Shown here: positions 25,750 through 35,086 of the stretch, one piece after another
Layout of the letters: each line of letters begins with the position of its first letter
How positions within the stretch are numbered: position 1 is the stretch's first letter
Assembly (NCBI RefSeq): GCF_014199595.1
Contig: NZ_JACHNX010000022.1
Coordinates: 1-45,414, forward strand
Length of the DNA stretch: 45,414 bases
Origin: Sphingomonas yabuuchiae
Lineage (GTDB): Bacteria; Pseudomonadota; Alphaproteobacteria; Sphingomonadales; Sphingomonadaceae
Reading direction: 5' to 3'
Notes under the pieces: model-generated
What the model was told of the DNA's origin: nothing
Database searches by the model: none
The model's input: the letters and a program-made list of their open reading frames with translations, nothing else
Position numbers and translations under genes: made by a program

Positions 25750-26730
25750 TCAGAGTCCCACCCGCCGTATGACCAACCCCACCGCCGCGATCCGTTCGAC
25801 ATCGACATAGGTCGGCTTTTCCAGCTCGTCGCCGAAGATGTCGGGGTCGAGCTCGGAATAGTCGACCTCGAAGCCGGTCGCGGGCAGCTGCTCGGCCAGC
25901 GCCATGCGCAGCACGTCCTGCCCATCGACGACCGAAGCGCCCGTATGCAGGATCAGTTGTCCCTTGGGCTTGAGCAGTGCCAGGGCCTGAAGCGTCCAGT
26001 CGAGCGAAAGCTGGCCGCCATACAGGTCGCCACCGTCGCGGTAAGCCCGGCGATCCGCGTCGATCATGAACGGCGGATGGGTGACGATCTGGTCAAAGGA
26101 GTCGGTCAGCTCCTTTGGTGTCGAGACATTTGCGACGCTGTGCGCGACACCGGCATGTTCGGCGTTGATCGACGCCAGGAACAGCGCGCGCGGGTTGATG
26201 TCGGCCAGCGTCAGATGCGAACCGCGCGCAACCCGCGCCGCGACGATCCCGCCGACCCCGGCCCCCGCACCATAATCGAGGATGTGCCGGGCGCCCACGT
26301 CCATCCGCCCGATGATCAGCCTGGCGAACCGATAGCTGTCCGGCCCCAGAAACACCGAGTCCGTGGCCGTGGTCGGATAGGCGGAATGGAGGAACAGCGT
26401 CCCCTCGACGCGCGACACGCGCAATGTGGCTTGCAGGCACCCGTCATCGCGTTCGACCAGCATCTCCGCAGCGTCCAAGGCGGCACGCAGCTCGGCATCC
26501 AACACCGACGGCGAGAAGGGCAGGCTCCAGCCCAATATGTCCCGCACATCGTTCGCGGGCCGATCCCCGCGATTGACGAGCACCCGCGCATGGGTGGCGG
26601 GCGTCGGCGTCACGAACTGATAGTCGCGTGCTTCCAGCAATTGCAGGAGGCGCAACAGGCCCTCGCGCTGCTTGGCCGGTCCGGTTGGGCCCTGGGCCGC
26701 TCCCGGCCGCTGTTCGATTTCGCCTATCAC
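25750..26730 (-). CDS. Class I SAM-dependent methyltransferase (RsmC/RlmG/HemK-like)
   Basis: A 326-residue protein with an N-terminal accessory domain (to about 120) and a methyltransferase-small domain. The SAM site is DYGAGAGVGG (152-161) with acidic ADINP (176-180), and the catalytic motif is THPPF (217-221), where family members usually have NPPF or DPPY. Such enzymes methylate exocyclic amines of rRNA bases or glutamine side chains; the exact target is not evident. It starts at GTG 26730 with AGGA seven bases upstream and converges on the SDR gene with a nine-base gap. Confidence 0.82.
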   Translation of the reverse strand: MIGEIEQRPGAAQGPTGPAKQREGLLRLLQLLEARDYQFVTPTPATHARVLVNRGDRPANDVRDILGWSLPFSPSVLDAELRAALDAAEMLVERDDGCLQATLRVSRVEGTLFLHSAYPTTATDSVFLGPDSYRFARLIIGRMDVGARHILDYGAGAGVGGIVAARVARGSHLTLADINPRALFLASINAEHAGVAHSVANVSTPKELTDSFDQIVTHPPFMIDADRRAYRDGGDLYGGQLSLDWTLQALALLKPKGQLILHTGASVVDGQDVLRMALAEQLPATGFEVDYSELDPDIFGDELEKPTYVDVERIAAVGLVIRRVGL

Positions 26731-26786
26731 TCTATGATCCTTGTTTTTTCTCCTTCAATATCGGGGGACAGGCGCAGTTCCCGGTT

Positions 26787-27062
26787 TCAATATGGATCAG
26801 CCTGTTGCTTGGCCGGCTGCGCTTGTTCGATCACTGCTGGCCGCCCACGCCGGGTGCCGAGAATTAGCAAGGCCAAGGCACTCGCCGCCCCGGCAACGAG
26901 GATCGAGGGGCGAACGCCAAGGCGGACCGCCGAACGGTCCAGCAGCACCTCTCCCCGCCCGACGGCATTGACCAGTCGCGGCACGATCTGCGTGTCGATG
27001 AAGAATTTGGGGACCGAAGGGCCCGTCGTCTTTTTCAGCATATAGTCGCGACCGACCGTCAT
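26787..27062 (-). CDS. Small membrane protein (91 aa)
   Basis: An unrecognised protein with one hydrophobic segment (about 53-69, PSILVAGAASALALLIL) followed by a basic tail, giving a bitopic membrane topology with the basic end in the cytoplasm. AGGAG lies about eight bases before the ATG. It is divergent from the YdeP-type oxidoreductase gene with 128 bases between, which suggests shared regulation. Function unknown. Confidence 0.6.
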   Translation of the reverse strand: MTVGRDYMLKKTTGPSVPKFFIDTQIVPRLVNAVGRGEVLLDRSAVRLGVRPSILVAGAASALALLILGTRRGRPAVIEQAQPAKQQADPY

Positions 27063-27190
27063 GGCATTTCTCCTTTTTAAATCCGTATCTTAGATCAAAT
27101 TCGGGATAGCCGCCGCCGCCACAGGGTTAACGACAAGACCCGGCGAATGTTTCGCAAGGAAACGCCCGCCGCCCCGGCCGGAGATGCCCG

Positions 27191-29518
27191 ATGAAAGCCA
27201 CGTACAAGCCGTATCGCCTCCCCTCCGGTGGATGGGGCTCCGCGCGCTCGGTCGGCAATATCCTGCGCCGGGAGGGCGTGCTGGGTAGCGCCAGCGTCGC
27301 GCTGTCGCGGCATAACAAGGTCGATGGCTATCAGTGCAACAGCTGCGCCTGGGTAAAGCCCGCCACACCGCTCCCCTTCGAGTTCTGCGAAAACGGCGTG
27401 AAGGCGGTCGCCTGGGAGTTGACCGCACATCGCTGCACACCCGCCTTTTTCGCCGAACACACGGTCAGCGAGTTGCTGGGGTGGGACGATTACCATCTGG
27501 AACAGCCCGGCCGCCTGACCCATCCGCTGCGCTACGACGCTGCGACCGACACATATGTGCCGGTATCCTGGGGCCATGCCATCGAGGAGATCGCCCGCGA
27601 ACTGCGCGCGGTGGACGACAAGCAGCACGGCACCGTCTTCTACAGCTCCGGCCGATTGTCGAACGAAGGCAGCTATCTCTATCAGTTGTTCGCCCGGCTC
27701 TATGGCAACAACAACCTGCCCGACAGTTCCAACATGTGCCATGAAACGACCTCGGTCGCCCTGCCCGCCAGTATCGGCCAGGGCGTCGGCACGGTCGATC
27801 TGGGGGATTTCGCCAAGACCGACTGCCTGATGTTCTTCGGCCAGAATCCGGGGAGCAATTCGCCGCGGATGCTCCACCCGCTTCAGGAAGCCAGCCAGCG
27901 CGGAGTGCCGATCATCACCTTCAACCCGCTTCGCGAGCGGGGACTGGAGCGGTTTCTGAACCCGCAATCCCCGACCGAAATGCTGACCGGCAAGGATACG
28001 CGGATCAGCTCGGACTATCATCAGGTCAAGAATGGCGGCGATCTGGCGGCGATCGCGGGCATCTGCAAGGCGGTGCTGACGCTGCACGACGACGCCCTGG
28101 CGGCAGGTGAGCCGCCGATCCTGGACCTCGCCTTCATCGACGCGCACACGCACGGGTTCGAACGCTTCGCCGACTGGCTGCGGGCGCAGGACTGGGACGA
28201 GCTGGAGCGGCGTTCGGGGCTGCATCGTGCCGATCTCGAAGCGACCGCGCTCATCTATGCCCGTGCGCCGTCGACCATCGGCATTTACGGCATGGGCCTG
28301 ACTCAGCATCGCGCGGGGGTCGAGACGGTGCAGATGCTGGTCAACCTGCTCCTGATGCGCGGCAATATCGGGCGGCCCGGTGCGGGCATCTGTCCCGTGC
28401 GCGGCCACAGCAATGTCCAGGGCCAGCGGACGGTCGGCGTCACCGAAAAGCCCGAACTGTTCCCCCTCGACCGGCTGGGGGAGCAATTCGGCTTCGAGCC
28501 GCCGCGCGAGGCGGGGTACAACACGGTCGAGGCGTGCGAGGCGATCCTCGATGGCCGGGTGAAGGCGTTTTTCATGCTGGGCGGCAATTTTGCCCGCGCG
28601 ATCCCCGACCAGGGCCGGATGGAGCCCGCCTGGCGCCGGATGCGCCTGACCGTCAACGTCCTGACCAAGCTCAACCGCACCGCTTTGCTCCCCGGCGAGA
28701 TCAGCTATATCCTGCCGGTGATCGGGCGGCTGGAGATAGACGAGACGGCAGCCGGGCAGCAGGCGCTGTCGATGGAGGACACCTCCGGCTGCGTCCATGG
28801 CAATCGCGGGCTTCGCACGCCCGCTTCGCCGCATCTCATCAGCGAGATCCGTCTGCTGTGCGAACTGGCCAAGCAGGTGTTCGAGCCCCATCCCAAGGTG
28901 CGGTGGGACGATTATATGACCGACTATGCCGAAATCCGGCGGGAGATCGCCTACACTCTGCCCGACAATTTCCACGATTATGAGACGCGCATGTGGGAGC
29001 CGGGCGGTTTCCAGCGCGACCTGCCCGCCAAGCGGCGCGAATGGCAAACCGATACCGACCGCGCCAATTTCGTCACGCCGGAGGCACTCGACGAGGACCT
29101 CGACATGCCGGACGTCGGGCATGACGTGCTGCGACTGATGACTCTGCGCAGCAACGACCAGTTCAACACCACCGTCTATGGTTACAACGATCGTTTCCGG
29201 GGGATCGACGGCATCCGCAACGTCGTGCTGATGAACCGCTCCGACATCGAACGCCGGGGGCTGAAGGTGGGACAGGCGGTGACGCTGCGCACCGTGGCCG
29301 ATGACGGCGTCGACCGGCATCTGTCGGGGATGATCGTCGTCGCCTATGACATTCCGGTCGGATGCATCGGCGGCTATTATCCCGAGTGCAATGTCCTGAT
29401 GCCGGTGTGGCATTATGCGGTGGGCAGCAAGACGCCCGCCGCCAAATCCATTCCCGTGACGGTCGAAAGCGACGGCGATATCGTGATCGAGCCTGGAATG
29501 GTGGAAACGTCAGCTTGA
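27191..29518 (+). CDS. FdhF/YdeP-family molybdopterin oxidoreductase
   Basis: A 775-residue cytoplasmic member of the DMSO-reductase superfamily, FdhF/YdeP branch. The N-terminal Cys49-x2-Cys52 (GYQCNSCAW) and Cys66 are all that remain of the usual [4Fe-4S] cysteines. Molybdopterin-binding segments include SSNMCHETTSVALP, FFGQNPGSNSPRM, GRPGAGICPVRGHSNVQG and MLGGNFARAIPDQ; the C-terminal cofactor domain ends with GCIGGYYPECNVLMP. E. coli YdeP is linked to acid resistance, but its substrate is unknown. A GGAG ribosome site is seven bases before the ATG. No Fe-S beta subunit, membrane subunit or FdhD is adjacent, so the electron partner is unknown. Confidence 0.88.
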   Translation: MKATYKPYRLPSGGWGSARSVGNILRREGVLGSASVALSRHNKVDGYQCNSCAWVKPATPLPFEFCENGVKAVAWELTAHRCTPAFFAEHTVSELLGWDDYHLEQPGRLTHPLRYDAATDTYVPVSWGHAIEEIARELRAVDDKQHGTVFYSSGRLSNEGSYLYQLFARLYGNNNLPDSSNMCHETTSVALPASIGQGVGTVDLGDFAKTDCLMFFGQNPGSNSPRMLHPLQEASQRGVPIITFNPLRERGLERFLNPQSPTEMLTGKDTRISSDYHQVKNGGDLAAIAGICKAVLTLHDDALAAGEPPILDLAFIDAHTHGFERFADWLRAQDWDELERRSGLHRADLEATALIYARAPSTIGIYGMGLTQHRAGVETVQMLVNLLLMRGNIGRPGAGICPVRGHSNVQGQRTVGVTEKPELFPLDRLGEQFGFEPPREAGYNTVEACEAILDGRVKAFFMLGGNFARAIPDQGRMEPAWRRMRLTVNVLTKLNRTALLPGEISYILPVIGRLEIDETAAGQQALSMEDTSGCVHGNRGLRTPASPHLISEIRLLCELAKQVFEPHPKVRWDDYMTDYAEIRREIAYTLPDNFHDYETRMWEPGGFQRDLPAKRREWQTDTDRANFVTPEALDEDLDMPDVGHDVLRLMTLRSNDQFNTTVYGYNDRFRGIDGIRNVVLMNRSDIERRGLKVGQAVTLRTVADDGVDRHLSGMIVVAYDIPVGCIGGYYPECNVLMPVWHYAVGSKTPAAKSIPVTVESDGDIVIEPGMVETSA

Positions 29519-29611
29519 TAACGCCTTTTGGCGGAGCCGATCGCCCTGTTTTCCTGAACGCTGGCAGGAACTGGAGGCCTTTATCGCATTCTTCATGTGC
29601 GATGTGCCGCC

Positions 29612-31045
29612 CTAAAATCCCTGCTTGACGGTGAAGTGCAGCCGTTCGAGTGTCCCCGAGGCCCCATTGGCCAGTTCGCGATGCGACAGGCGCGCCTCGA
29701 CGCCCATGTCGAGGCGCGGCAGCGGCGATAGGAACAGGTTGATCGCGGTGTCCCACACCTGCCGCGTCGACAGGGGCGACGCCGATGCCGGGTTCCAGAC
29801 CCGCTGGAACGAACCCATCCAGGTGCTGCGCAGCGTGCCGGTCCAGAAATGGCGCATACCGGCAAATCCCGCAATCAAGGACACCGGCACCAGTCGGTCG
29901 TTCGCCATCTCATAGACCACGTCGGGCGCGACGTTCACGCCGACATAGCGCCCGATCCCGCGACCGCCGGTCATCATGAAGCGGATATCGTCGCCCTTGC
30001 CGGTGGGCAACGGCGCGGTCCCCGCCAGCGATATGCCATAACCTTGCGTCGTCACCGCCGGTCGGGCCGTCGCGGGATCGACCCTCATCGACCGGAACAG
30101 GCCCGTCACCGACAGGCTGGCCCCCTTCCCCGTCCATAGCAACTGTCCAGTCAGGTCGGGGATGCTGTCGTCGTCATTGTCCGACAAGGCGGTCGCCCCC
30201 GCCATCGCCGATACGGTTTCCGGGTTCTCGATCGATGCGGAAGCGGTCCATCCGCCGCCGATGGGGCGGCTGTAGCGCAACAACATCTGCCGAACCAGCA
30301 CGGTGCCGTCGGTCACGCCGACGAAATCGGCGGTTTCGGGCAGGGCCGCGACATATTGGAAGTTGCTCCAGTCCTGCCCCATGGCGAAGCCGCCATAACC
30401 CGCCACCGCGCGGCGGAGCCCGAAGCTATAGGGGTTGAGCGCCCGCTCGCCGCCGGACACCGCCGGGGCGACCTGAAAATCCGCTTCGATCAAGGTCGTC
30501 AGCGTCCGGGTGCCGACCGGCGTCGCGGTCTGGAAGGCGATGCGTGACTGTTTGGCCGAGGCATCGGTAAGGATGCCAGAACGCCGCCCGCCGACCGGGA
30601 TCGATTGCGGCAGCGACAATTCGCGCCCCAGCGGATTGGTCGCGGTGTCGCCGTTGCCGTAGCGACTGAAGATCAGGTCGCCCTTGACGAACCCCGCGAT
30701 CCGAAAGCTGGTATCGCCTATGCGGAAGCCATAGCCCGAGGGCACGCTGGACGTACCCCCTTGGGCTGTGATCGAAGGGGTCCCCGCCGGACGCGGCAGC
30801 GGGTCCTGCGAAGACGGGCGCGTGGCGGGAGCGGGCGCGGCGGCGGCAACCGGGGTGGGCTGCGCGGGCGGTCGTGTCGCATCCAGCGCGCGCTGCACCG
30901 CGTCGAGCTGTTGCTGCAACTCTTCGACCTTGCGGCGCAGCGCCTGATAATCCTCGGCGGTTTGCGCGGCGGCGGGTGTCGTTCCTGCCAGCGCCAGACC
31001 GGAAAACAAGGCGGCACGCGTGGTCCGCTGCCCGAGATGCGGCAT
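29612..31045 (-). CDS. DcaP-like outer-membrane porin
   Basis: A 477-residue beta-barrel porin. A signal peptide is cleaved after about residue 27 (PAAA/QTAEDY). A coiled coil (about 31-57, ALRRKVEELQQQLDAV) and a Pro/Ala linker precede the barrel, which ends in the insertion signal FTVKQGF with terminal Phe. This order is that of the trimeric DcaP porins of Acinetobacter, which pass dicarboxylates and other anions. It lies 49 bases behind lldD on the same strand, so it is probably the outer-membrane entry for lactate or a similar acid. The start ATG 31045 follows GGGGATATAGG. Confidence 0.84.
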   Translation of the reverse strand: MPHLGQRTTRAALFSGLALAGTTPAAAQTAEDYQALRRKVEELQQQLDAVQRALDATRPPAQPTPVAAAAPAPATRPSSQDPLPRPAGTPSITAQGGTSSVPSGYGFRIGDTSFRIAGFVKGDLIFSRYGNGDTATNPLGRELSLPQSIPVGGRRSGILTDASAKQSRIAFQTATPVGTRTLTTLIEADFQVAPAVSGGERALNPYSFGLRRAVAGYGGFAMGQDWSNFQYVAALPETADFVGVTDGTVLVRQMLLRYSRPIGGGWTASASIENPETVSAMAGATALSDNDDDSIPDLTGQLLWTGKGASLSVTGLFRSMRVDPATARPAVTTQGYGISLAGTAPLPTGKGDDIRFMMTGGRGIGRYVGVNVAPDVVYEMANDRLVPVSLIAGFAGMRHFWTGTLRSTWMGSFQRVWNPASASPLSTRQVWDTAINLFLSPLPRLDMGVEARLSHRELANGASGTLERLHFTVKQGF

Positions 31046-31094
31046 CCTATATCCCCTTTCGATATGGCCGACGTTTGCGCCGTGCCGTTCCACG

Positions 31095-32228
31095 TCAGCG
31101 TGCGATGATGGTCGAGTCGATGTCGGCGATTGTCCGCACGCCGGTCAGCGCCATCGCCACCCGCATTTCCCGGTCGAACAGTTCGAGCAGATTGGCGACC
31201 CCCGCCTGGCCATCGGCGGCCAGCGCATAGATGAAGGCCCGCCCCAGCATGACGGCATCCGCCCCCAGCGCCAGCATCCGCACCACGTCCAGCCCCGACC
31301 GTATGCCCGAATCCGCCAGGATTGTGAGCTGTCCCTTCACCGCGTCGGCGATGGCGGGCAAGGCGCGCGCCGAAGACAGCACGCCGTCGAGCTGCCGCCC
31401 GCCATGGTTCGACACGACGATGCCCTGCGCGCCGAAGCGCACCGCCTCCCGCGCGTCCTCGACGTCGAGGATGCCCTTGATGACGATCGACCCCTTCCAG
31501 AAGTCGCGAATCCATTGCAGGTCGCGCCAGCCGATCCCCGGATCGAAATTCGCGCCCAGCCAGCCGATATAGTCGGCCAGCCCCGTGGCCGCGCCGCGAT
31601 AGGCCGAGATATTGCCCAGGTCGTGCGGCCGCCCATGGATGCCGACATCCCAGGCCCAGCGCGGATGGGTGACCGCCTGCAGCATCCGCCGCCACGCGGC
31701 ATGGGGACCAGACATGCCCGAATGCGCATCGCGGTAACGGGCACCCGGCACCGGCATGTCGACGGTGAAGACCAGCGTCTCCACCCCCGCCGCCTGCGCC
31801 CGCTCCAGCGCGTCGCGCATGAAGCCGCGATCCTTCAGCACATAGAGCTGGAACCAGATGGGCGCGGGCGACTGGCGCTGCACCTCGTCGATGGCGCAGA
31901 CCGACACGGTCGACAGGGTGAAGGGCACCTGCTTGTCCGCCGCCGCCCGGGCCGCCTGCACCTCGCCGCGCCTGGCATACATGCCGGTCAGCCCCACGGG
32001 GGCGAGCACCACCGGCATTCCAAGCGACTGTCCGAACAGCGTCGTGCTCAGGTCGATATCGGCGACGTCGCGCAGCACCCGTTGGCGCAGCGCCACGTCG
32101 GACAGGTCCGACACGTTGCGGCGCAGCGTATGCTCGGCATAGGCCCCGCCATCGATATAGTGGAACAGGAACGGGGGCAGGCGACGCCGCGCGGCTTCGC
32201 GATAGTCGGTGGTGGCGGAGATGATCAT
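31095..32228 (-). CDS. lldD: FMN-dependent L-lactate dehydrogenase LldD
   Basis: A 377-residue flavoenzyme that oxidises L-lactate to pyruvate and passes electrons to the respiratory chain at the inner membrane. The FMN-dependent alpha-hydroxyacid oxidase signature [10 protein letters not shown] carries the base His275 and Arg278; Lys251 (IVIKGI) and Tyr24 and Tyr129 complete the active site. The correct start is ATG 32228, 16 bases after the regulator stop; the frame extends further upstream only as shadow. Third gene of the operon lldP-lldR-lldD-porin. Mandelate or glycolate oxidation is a less likely alternative given the permease. Confidence 0.93.
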   Translation of the reverse strand: MIISATTDYREAARRRLPPFLFHYIDGGAYAEHTLRRNVSDLSDVALRQRVLRDVADIDLSTTLFGQSLGMPVVLAPVGLTGMYARRGEVQAARAAADKQVPFTLSTVSVCAIDEVQRQSPAPIWFQLYVLKDRGFMRDALERAQAAGVETLVFTVDMPVPGARYRDAHSGMSGPHAAWRRMLQAVTHPRWAWDVGIHGRPHDLGNISAYRGAATGLADYIGWLGANFDPGIGWRDLQWIRDFWKGSIVIKGILDVEDAREAVRFGAQGIVVSNHGGRQLDGVLSSARALPAIADAVKGQLTILADSGIRSGLDVVRMLALGADAVMLGRAFIYALAADGQAGVANLLELFDREMRVAMALTGVRTIADIDSTIIAR

Positions 32229-32244
32229 CGGATCGTTCCCAAAT

Positions 32245-33012
32245 CTATAGCGAGGGGTCGGCGTCGCGCGCGGCGGCAGCGCGTTCGGACCGGGCAAGGT
32301 CGTCCTCGACCCGCCGGACCGTGTTGCGCACGAATTCGAGATGGACGTCGGCGGCCTCGCGCGCGCCGTCGGCGTCGCCCGCGACGATGCAATCCATGAT
32401 CGCACGGTGCTGCGCCGACAGCGCCTCGAACGTCCGTGGCACGGCGTAGATCTTTTCGCGGCTCTGCGAGATGCTGGTGTGGAGCAGTCCGAACAGGCTG
32501 GACATGACATGCGTCAGCACCGCGTTGCGCGAGGCATGGGCGATGGCGAGGTGGAAGGCGGCATCGGCATGCGCCTCCGCCGCGACGTCACCCGCATCGT
32601 GCAGCTTCTCCATCGCGTCGAACCGGCGCCGGATGCGGTCCTTGTCCACCGCATCGGCGCGCCGCGCGGCATGATAGGCGGCCGCACCGTCTAGCGACTC
32701 CCGGACCTCGAAGATATCGTGGCCATAACCCGGATTGGCCTCGACCAGCGGGGCCAGCGGTTCGGCGATCATCTGTTCGGTCCATTGCGCGGACGGCTCG
32801 GCCAGGATCGCCCCGGCGCGCGGGCGGATGGTGATGCGGCCCTGTGCCGCCAGCCTGTTCATCGCCTCGCGCAGGATGTTGCGCGACACCCCCAGCGTCT
32901 CCGCCATCGCGCGTTCGGAGGGCAGGCGCGCGCCGGGCAGCAATTTGCGCTGCGCGATCAGCTCCTCGATCGCGGCCTCCGCCCGGCCCGACACGCTCGA
33001 TATGCCGCTCAT
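32245..33012 (-). CDS. lldR: GntR-family lactate regulator (LldR-like)
   Basis: A 255-residue FadR-subfamily repressor. The winged helix spans about 10-75 ([25 protein letters not shown]) and the FCD ligand domain about 90-235 ([18 protein letters not shown] and [15 protein letters not shown]). The ATG at 33012 overlaps the permease stop (ATGA); a GTG four codons earlier is also possible. Its position between lldP and lldD and the TGGT-N3-ACCA sites upstream of lldP indicate that it represses the operon until lactate binds. Confidence 0.88.
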   Translation of the reverse strand: MSGISSVSGRAEAAIEELIAQRKLLPGARLPSERAMAETLGVSRNILREAMNRLAAQGRITIRPRAGAILAEPSAQWTEQMIAEPLAPLVEANPGYGHDIFEVRESLDGAAAYHAARRADAVDKDRIRRRFDAMEKLHDAGDVAAEAHADAAFHLAIAHASRNAVLTHVMSSLFGLLHTSISQSREKIYAVPRTFEALSAQHRAIMDCIVAGDADGAREAADVHLEFVRNTVRRVEDDLARSERAAAARDADPSL

Positions 33013-34682
33013 GGGATCATCCACGGCACGAGATAGGCCTGAATTGTGGTGAGAATCCCGACCAGCGCGCAGAGCGGCAGGCTGTGGCGCACGGTGAAGC
33101 GGAACAGGTCGGATTCCTTGCCCACCAAGCCCACCGCGGCACAGGCGATGGCGATCGACTGTGGCGAGATCATCTTGCCGGTGACGCCGCCGGTGGTGTT
33201 GACCGCGACGAGCAGAACGTCGCTGACGCCGATCTGGTGCGCGGTGTTGGCCTGCAATGCCGCGAACAGCGCGTTCGCCGATGTATCCGATCCGGTCAGG
33301 AACACGCCCAGCCAGCCGAGGAACGGCGAGAAGAAGGTGAAAGCCGATCCCGTATGCGCCAATGCCAGTGCCAGGGTCGCCGACAGTCCCGAATAATTGG
33401 CGAGGAACGCGAAGGCGAGGACCATGCCGATCGAATAGATCGGAACCAGCAGGCTTTTCAACGTCTCGACAAAGGTGCGCGCCGCATCCGCCGGCTTCAT
33501 CCGCAGGAAGGTGATGGTGACGATCGCGGCCAGCATGATCGCGGTGCCGGTCGCCGACAGCCAGTCGAACTTGTATACCGCTTCATAGGGCGTGACCTGC
33601 GGCACGATCGGCGGCACCTTGGCGACCAGCTTGTCGAGGAACGGTACGTGCAGCTTCAGCACCAGGTGGGCGAGCGGCCCATCGGCGGCGAAGAGCGCCT
33701 TGACCGGCGCGATGCTCCACAGCGTGACGAACACGGTCAGGATCAGGAAGGGCGACCAGGCCCAGGCGATCCTGGCGGGCGAATGGCGGACAGCCCGGGT
33801 CGAGATCGGCGCGACCGGCACCGCACCATCGGCGGCGACCTCTGCCGCGTCGAAGCGGAAGATGCGCCGGGGTTGCCAGAAGCGGAGGAAGATGGGCAGC
33901 GCGATCAGGGTCGCCAGCGCGGCGGTGATGTCGGGCAGTTCGGGTCCGATGAACTGCGCGGTCAGGAACTGGACGATGGCAAACGAACCGCCCGCGACCA
34001 GAATGGCGGGCCATGTCTCACGCACCCCGCGCGGGCCGTCCATGATCAGGATCAGCCAGAAGGGCACGATGACCGACAGCAACGGCAACTGCCGCCCCGC
34101 CATCTGGCCGATCAGGAACGGGTCGATGCCGGTCACCTGCCCCGCGACGACGATCGGAATGCCCATCGCCCCGAACGCCACGGGGGCGGTGTTGGCGATC
34201 AGGCACAGGCCTGCCGCGTAGAGCGGGCGAAAGCCCAGCCCGACCAGCAGGGCCGACGTGATCGCGACCGGCGCGCCGAACCCGGCGGCCCCTTCCAGAA
34301 AGGCCCCGAACGCGAAACCGACCAGCAGCAGTTGCAGCCGCTGATCCTCGGTCACCGTCAGGATCGATTGCCGGATGACGTCGAACGCACCGGTCGCCAC
34401 CGCGATCCGGTACAGGAACACCGCGCCGAGGATGATCCAGGCGATCGGCCACAATCCATAGAAGAAACCGAAGACCCCGGCGGCCAGCGCACTATTCACC
34501 GGCATCCCGTACAGGGCGATCGCGACCGCCAGGGTCAGCGCAACGGTAATCGTGCCCGCCACATAGCCTTTCAGACGAAAGACGGTCAGCGCGAGAAAGA
34601 AAAAGATGATCGGTATGGCGGCGACCAGGCTGGAAAGCCAGATATTGCCCAACGGGTCATAATTCTGCGCCCAAACCGCCAC
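33009..34682 (-). CDS. lldP: L-lactate permease
   Basis: A 557-residue inner-membrane lactate:proton symporter of the LctP family, with 12 or more hydrophobic segments. The family core [22 protein letters not shown] and the segment [17 protein letters not shown] are present. It starts at GTG 34682 with AGGAG seven bases upstream. It is the first gene of the lactate operon and overlaps the regulator by four bases. Glycolate may also be carried. Confidence 0.94.
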   Translation of the reverse strand: MAVWAQNYDPLGNIWLSSLVAAIPIIFFFLALTVFRLKGYVAGTITVALTLAVAIALYGMPVNSALAAGVFGFFYGLWPIAWIILGAVFLYRIAVATGAFDVIRQSILTVTEDQRLQLLLVGFAFGAFLEGAAGFGAPVAITSALLVGLGFRPLYAAGLCLIANTAPVAFGAMGIPIVVAGQVTGIDPFLIGQMAGRQLPLLSVIVPFWLILIMDGPRGVRETWPAILVAGGSFAIVQFLTAQFIGPELPDITAALATLIALPIFLRFWQPRRIFRFDAAEVAADGAVPVAPISTRAVRHSPARIAWAWSPFLILTVFVTLWSIAPVKALFAADGPLAHLVLKLHVPFLDKLVAKVPPIVPQVTPYEAVYKFDWLSATGTAIMLAAIVTITFLRMKPADAARTFVETLKSLLVPIYSIGMVLAFAFLANYSGLSATLALALAHTGSAFTFFSPFLGWLGVFLTGSDTSANALFAALQANTAHQIGVSDVLLVAVNTTGGVTGKMISPQSIAIACAAVGLVGKESDLFRFTVRHSLPLCALVGILTTIQAYLVPWMIP

Positions 34683-34701
34683 GGCACCGCTCCTGAAAGA
34701 T

Positions 34702-34722
34702 TAGTAGTACCAGATCCTTATA
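34702..34722 (-). promoter_or_regulatory. lldP operator 1 with -10-like element
   Basis: TAGTAGTACCA (34702-34712) matches the palindrome TGGTASTACCA at ten of eleven positions and adjoins a minus-strand TATAAG (34717-34722) 34 bases upstream of the GTG start. A repressor bound here would cover the transcription start. The -35 is not clear. Confidence 0.5.
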
Positions 34723-34787
34723 TCTTGATCTAAAATCTGCCGTCTGGTGGCCAGCGTCAACTATGGCCGGCACCGATCATCGCTTTT

Positions 34788-34798
34788 TGGTACTACCA
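34788..34798. promoter_or_regulatory. lldP operator 2
   Basis: TGGTACTACCA is a perfect 11-base palindrome around one base, of the FadR/LldR class (TGGT-N3-ACCA). It lies 86 bases from operator 1 (start to start), about eight helical turns, compatible with looping. Confidence 0.6.
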
Positions 34799-34991
34799 TG
34801 GAAAGTCACGGAGATTGCTGAGAAAAGCTCTTCGACCGTGACCGGAGATCGCAGACCGCGGCATATGACAGGCTGGCGAGATCGCGGGACAGCCTGCCAG
34901 TTTCACCGGCTAGGCAGGTCGGATAAAGCCCTCCGGAGCAGGCGTGAAGCGAGGCTCGCGAAGCCTATGAGGGAAGCTGCGGTTTCGCCGT

Positions 34992-35015
34992 AAGGGATGG
35001 CGACACGTCGCCCTT
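34992..35015 (-). terminator. Hairpin downstream of the halogenase gene
   Basis: GGCGAC (34999-35004) pairs with GTCGCC (35007-35012), and outer AAG/CTT can extend the stem across a bulge. No T-run follows on the minus strand, so it is a weak candidate for the end of the sigma-to-halogenase operon. Confidence 0.35.
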
Positions 35016-35086
35016 CCCCGGCCTACTAGCCTGTGGCTTGGGCGATGTCGAATTGGCGGTTTTCGCCCGCCGCGACCGGCAAAGGC

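Larger units (their letters stand above)
34683..35086. other. Intergenic region upstream of lldP
   Basis: About 400 bases without a supported gene. The left 120 bases hold the lldP promoter/operator area. The right part is GC-rich with a short hairpin (34992-35015) 71 bases past the halogenase stop. An open frame at 34763-34993 lacks a ribosome site and protein-like composition. Confidence 0.7.

Noticed and set aside
34763..34993. 76-codon plus-strand ORF upstream of lldP
   Set aside because: No ribosome site, Arg-rich composition, and it runs across the lldP operator region.
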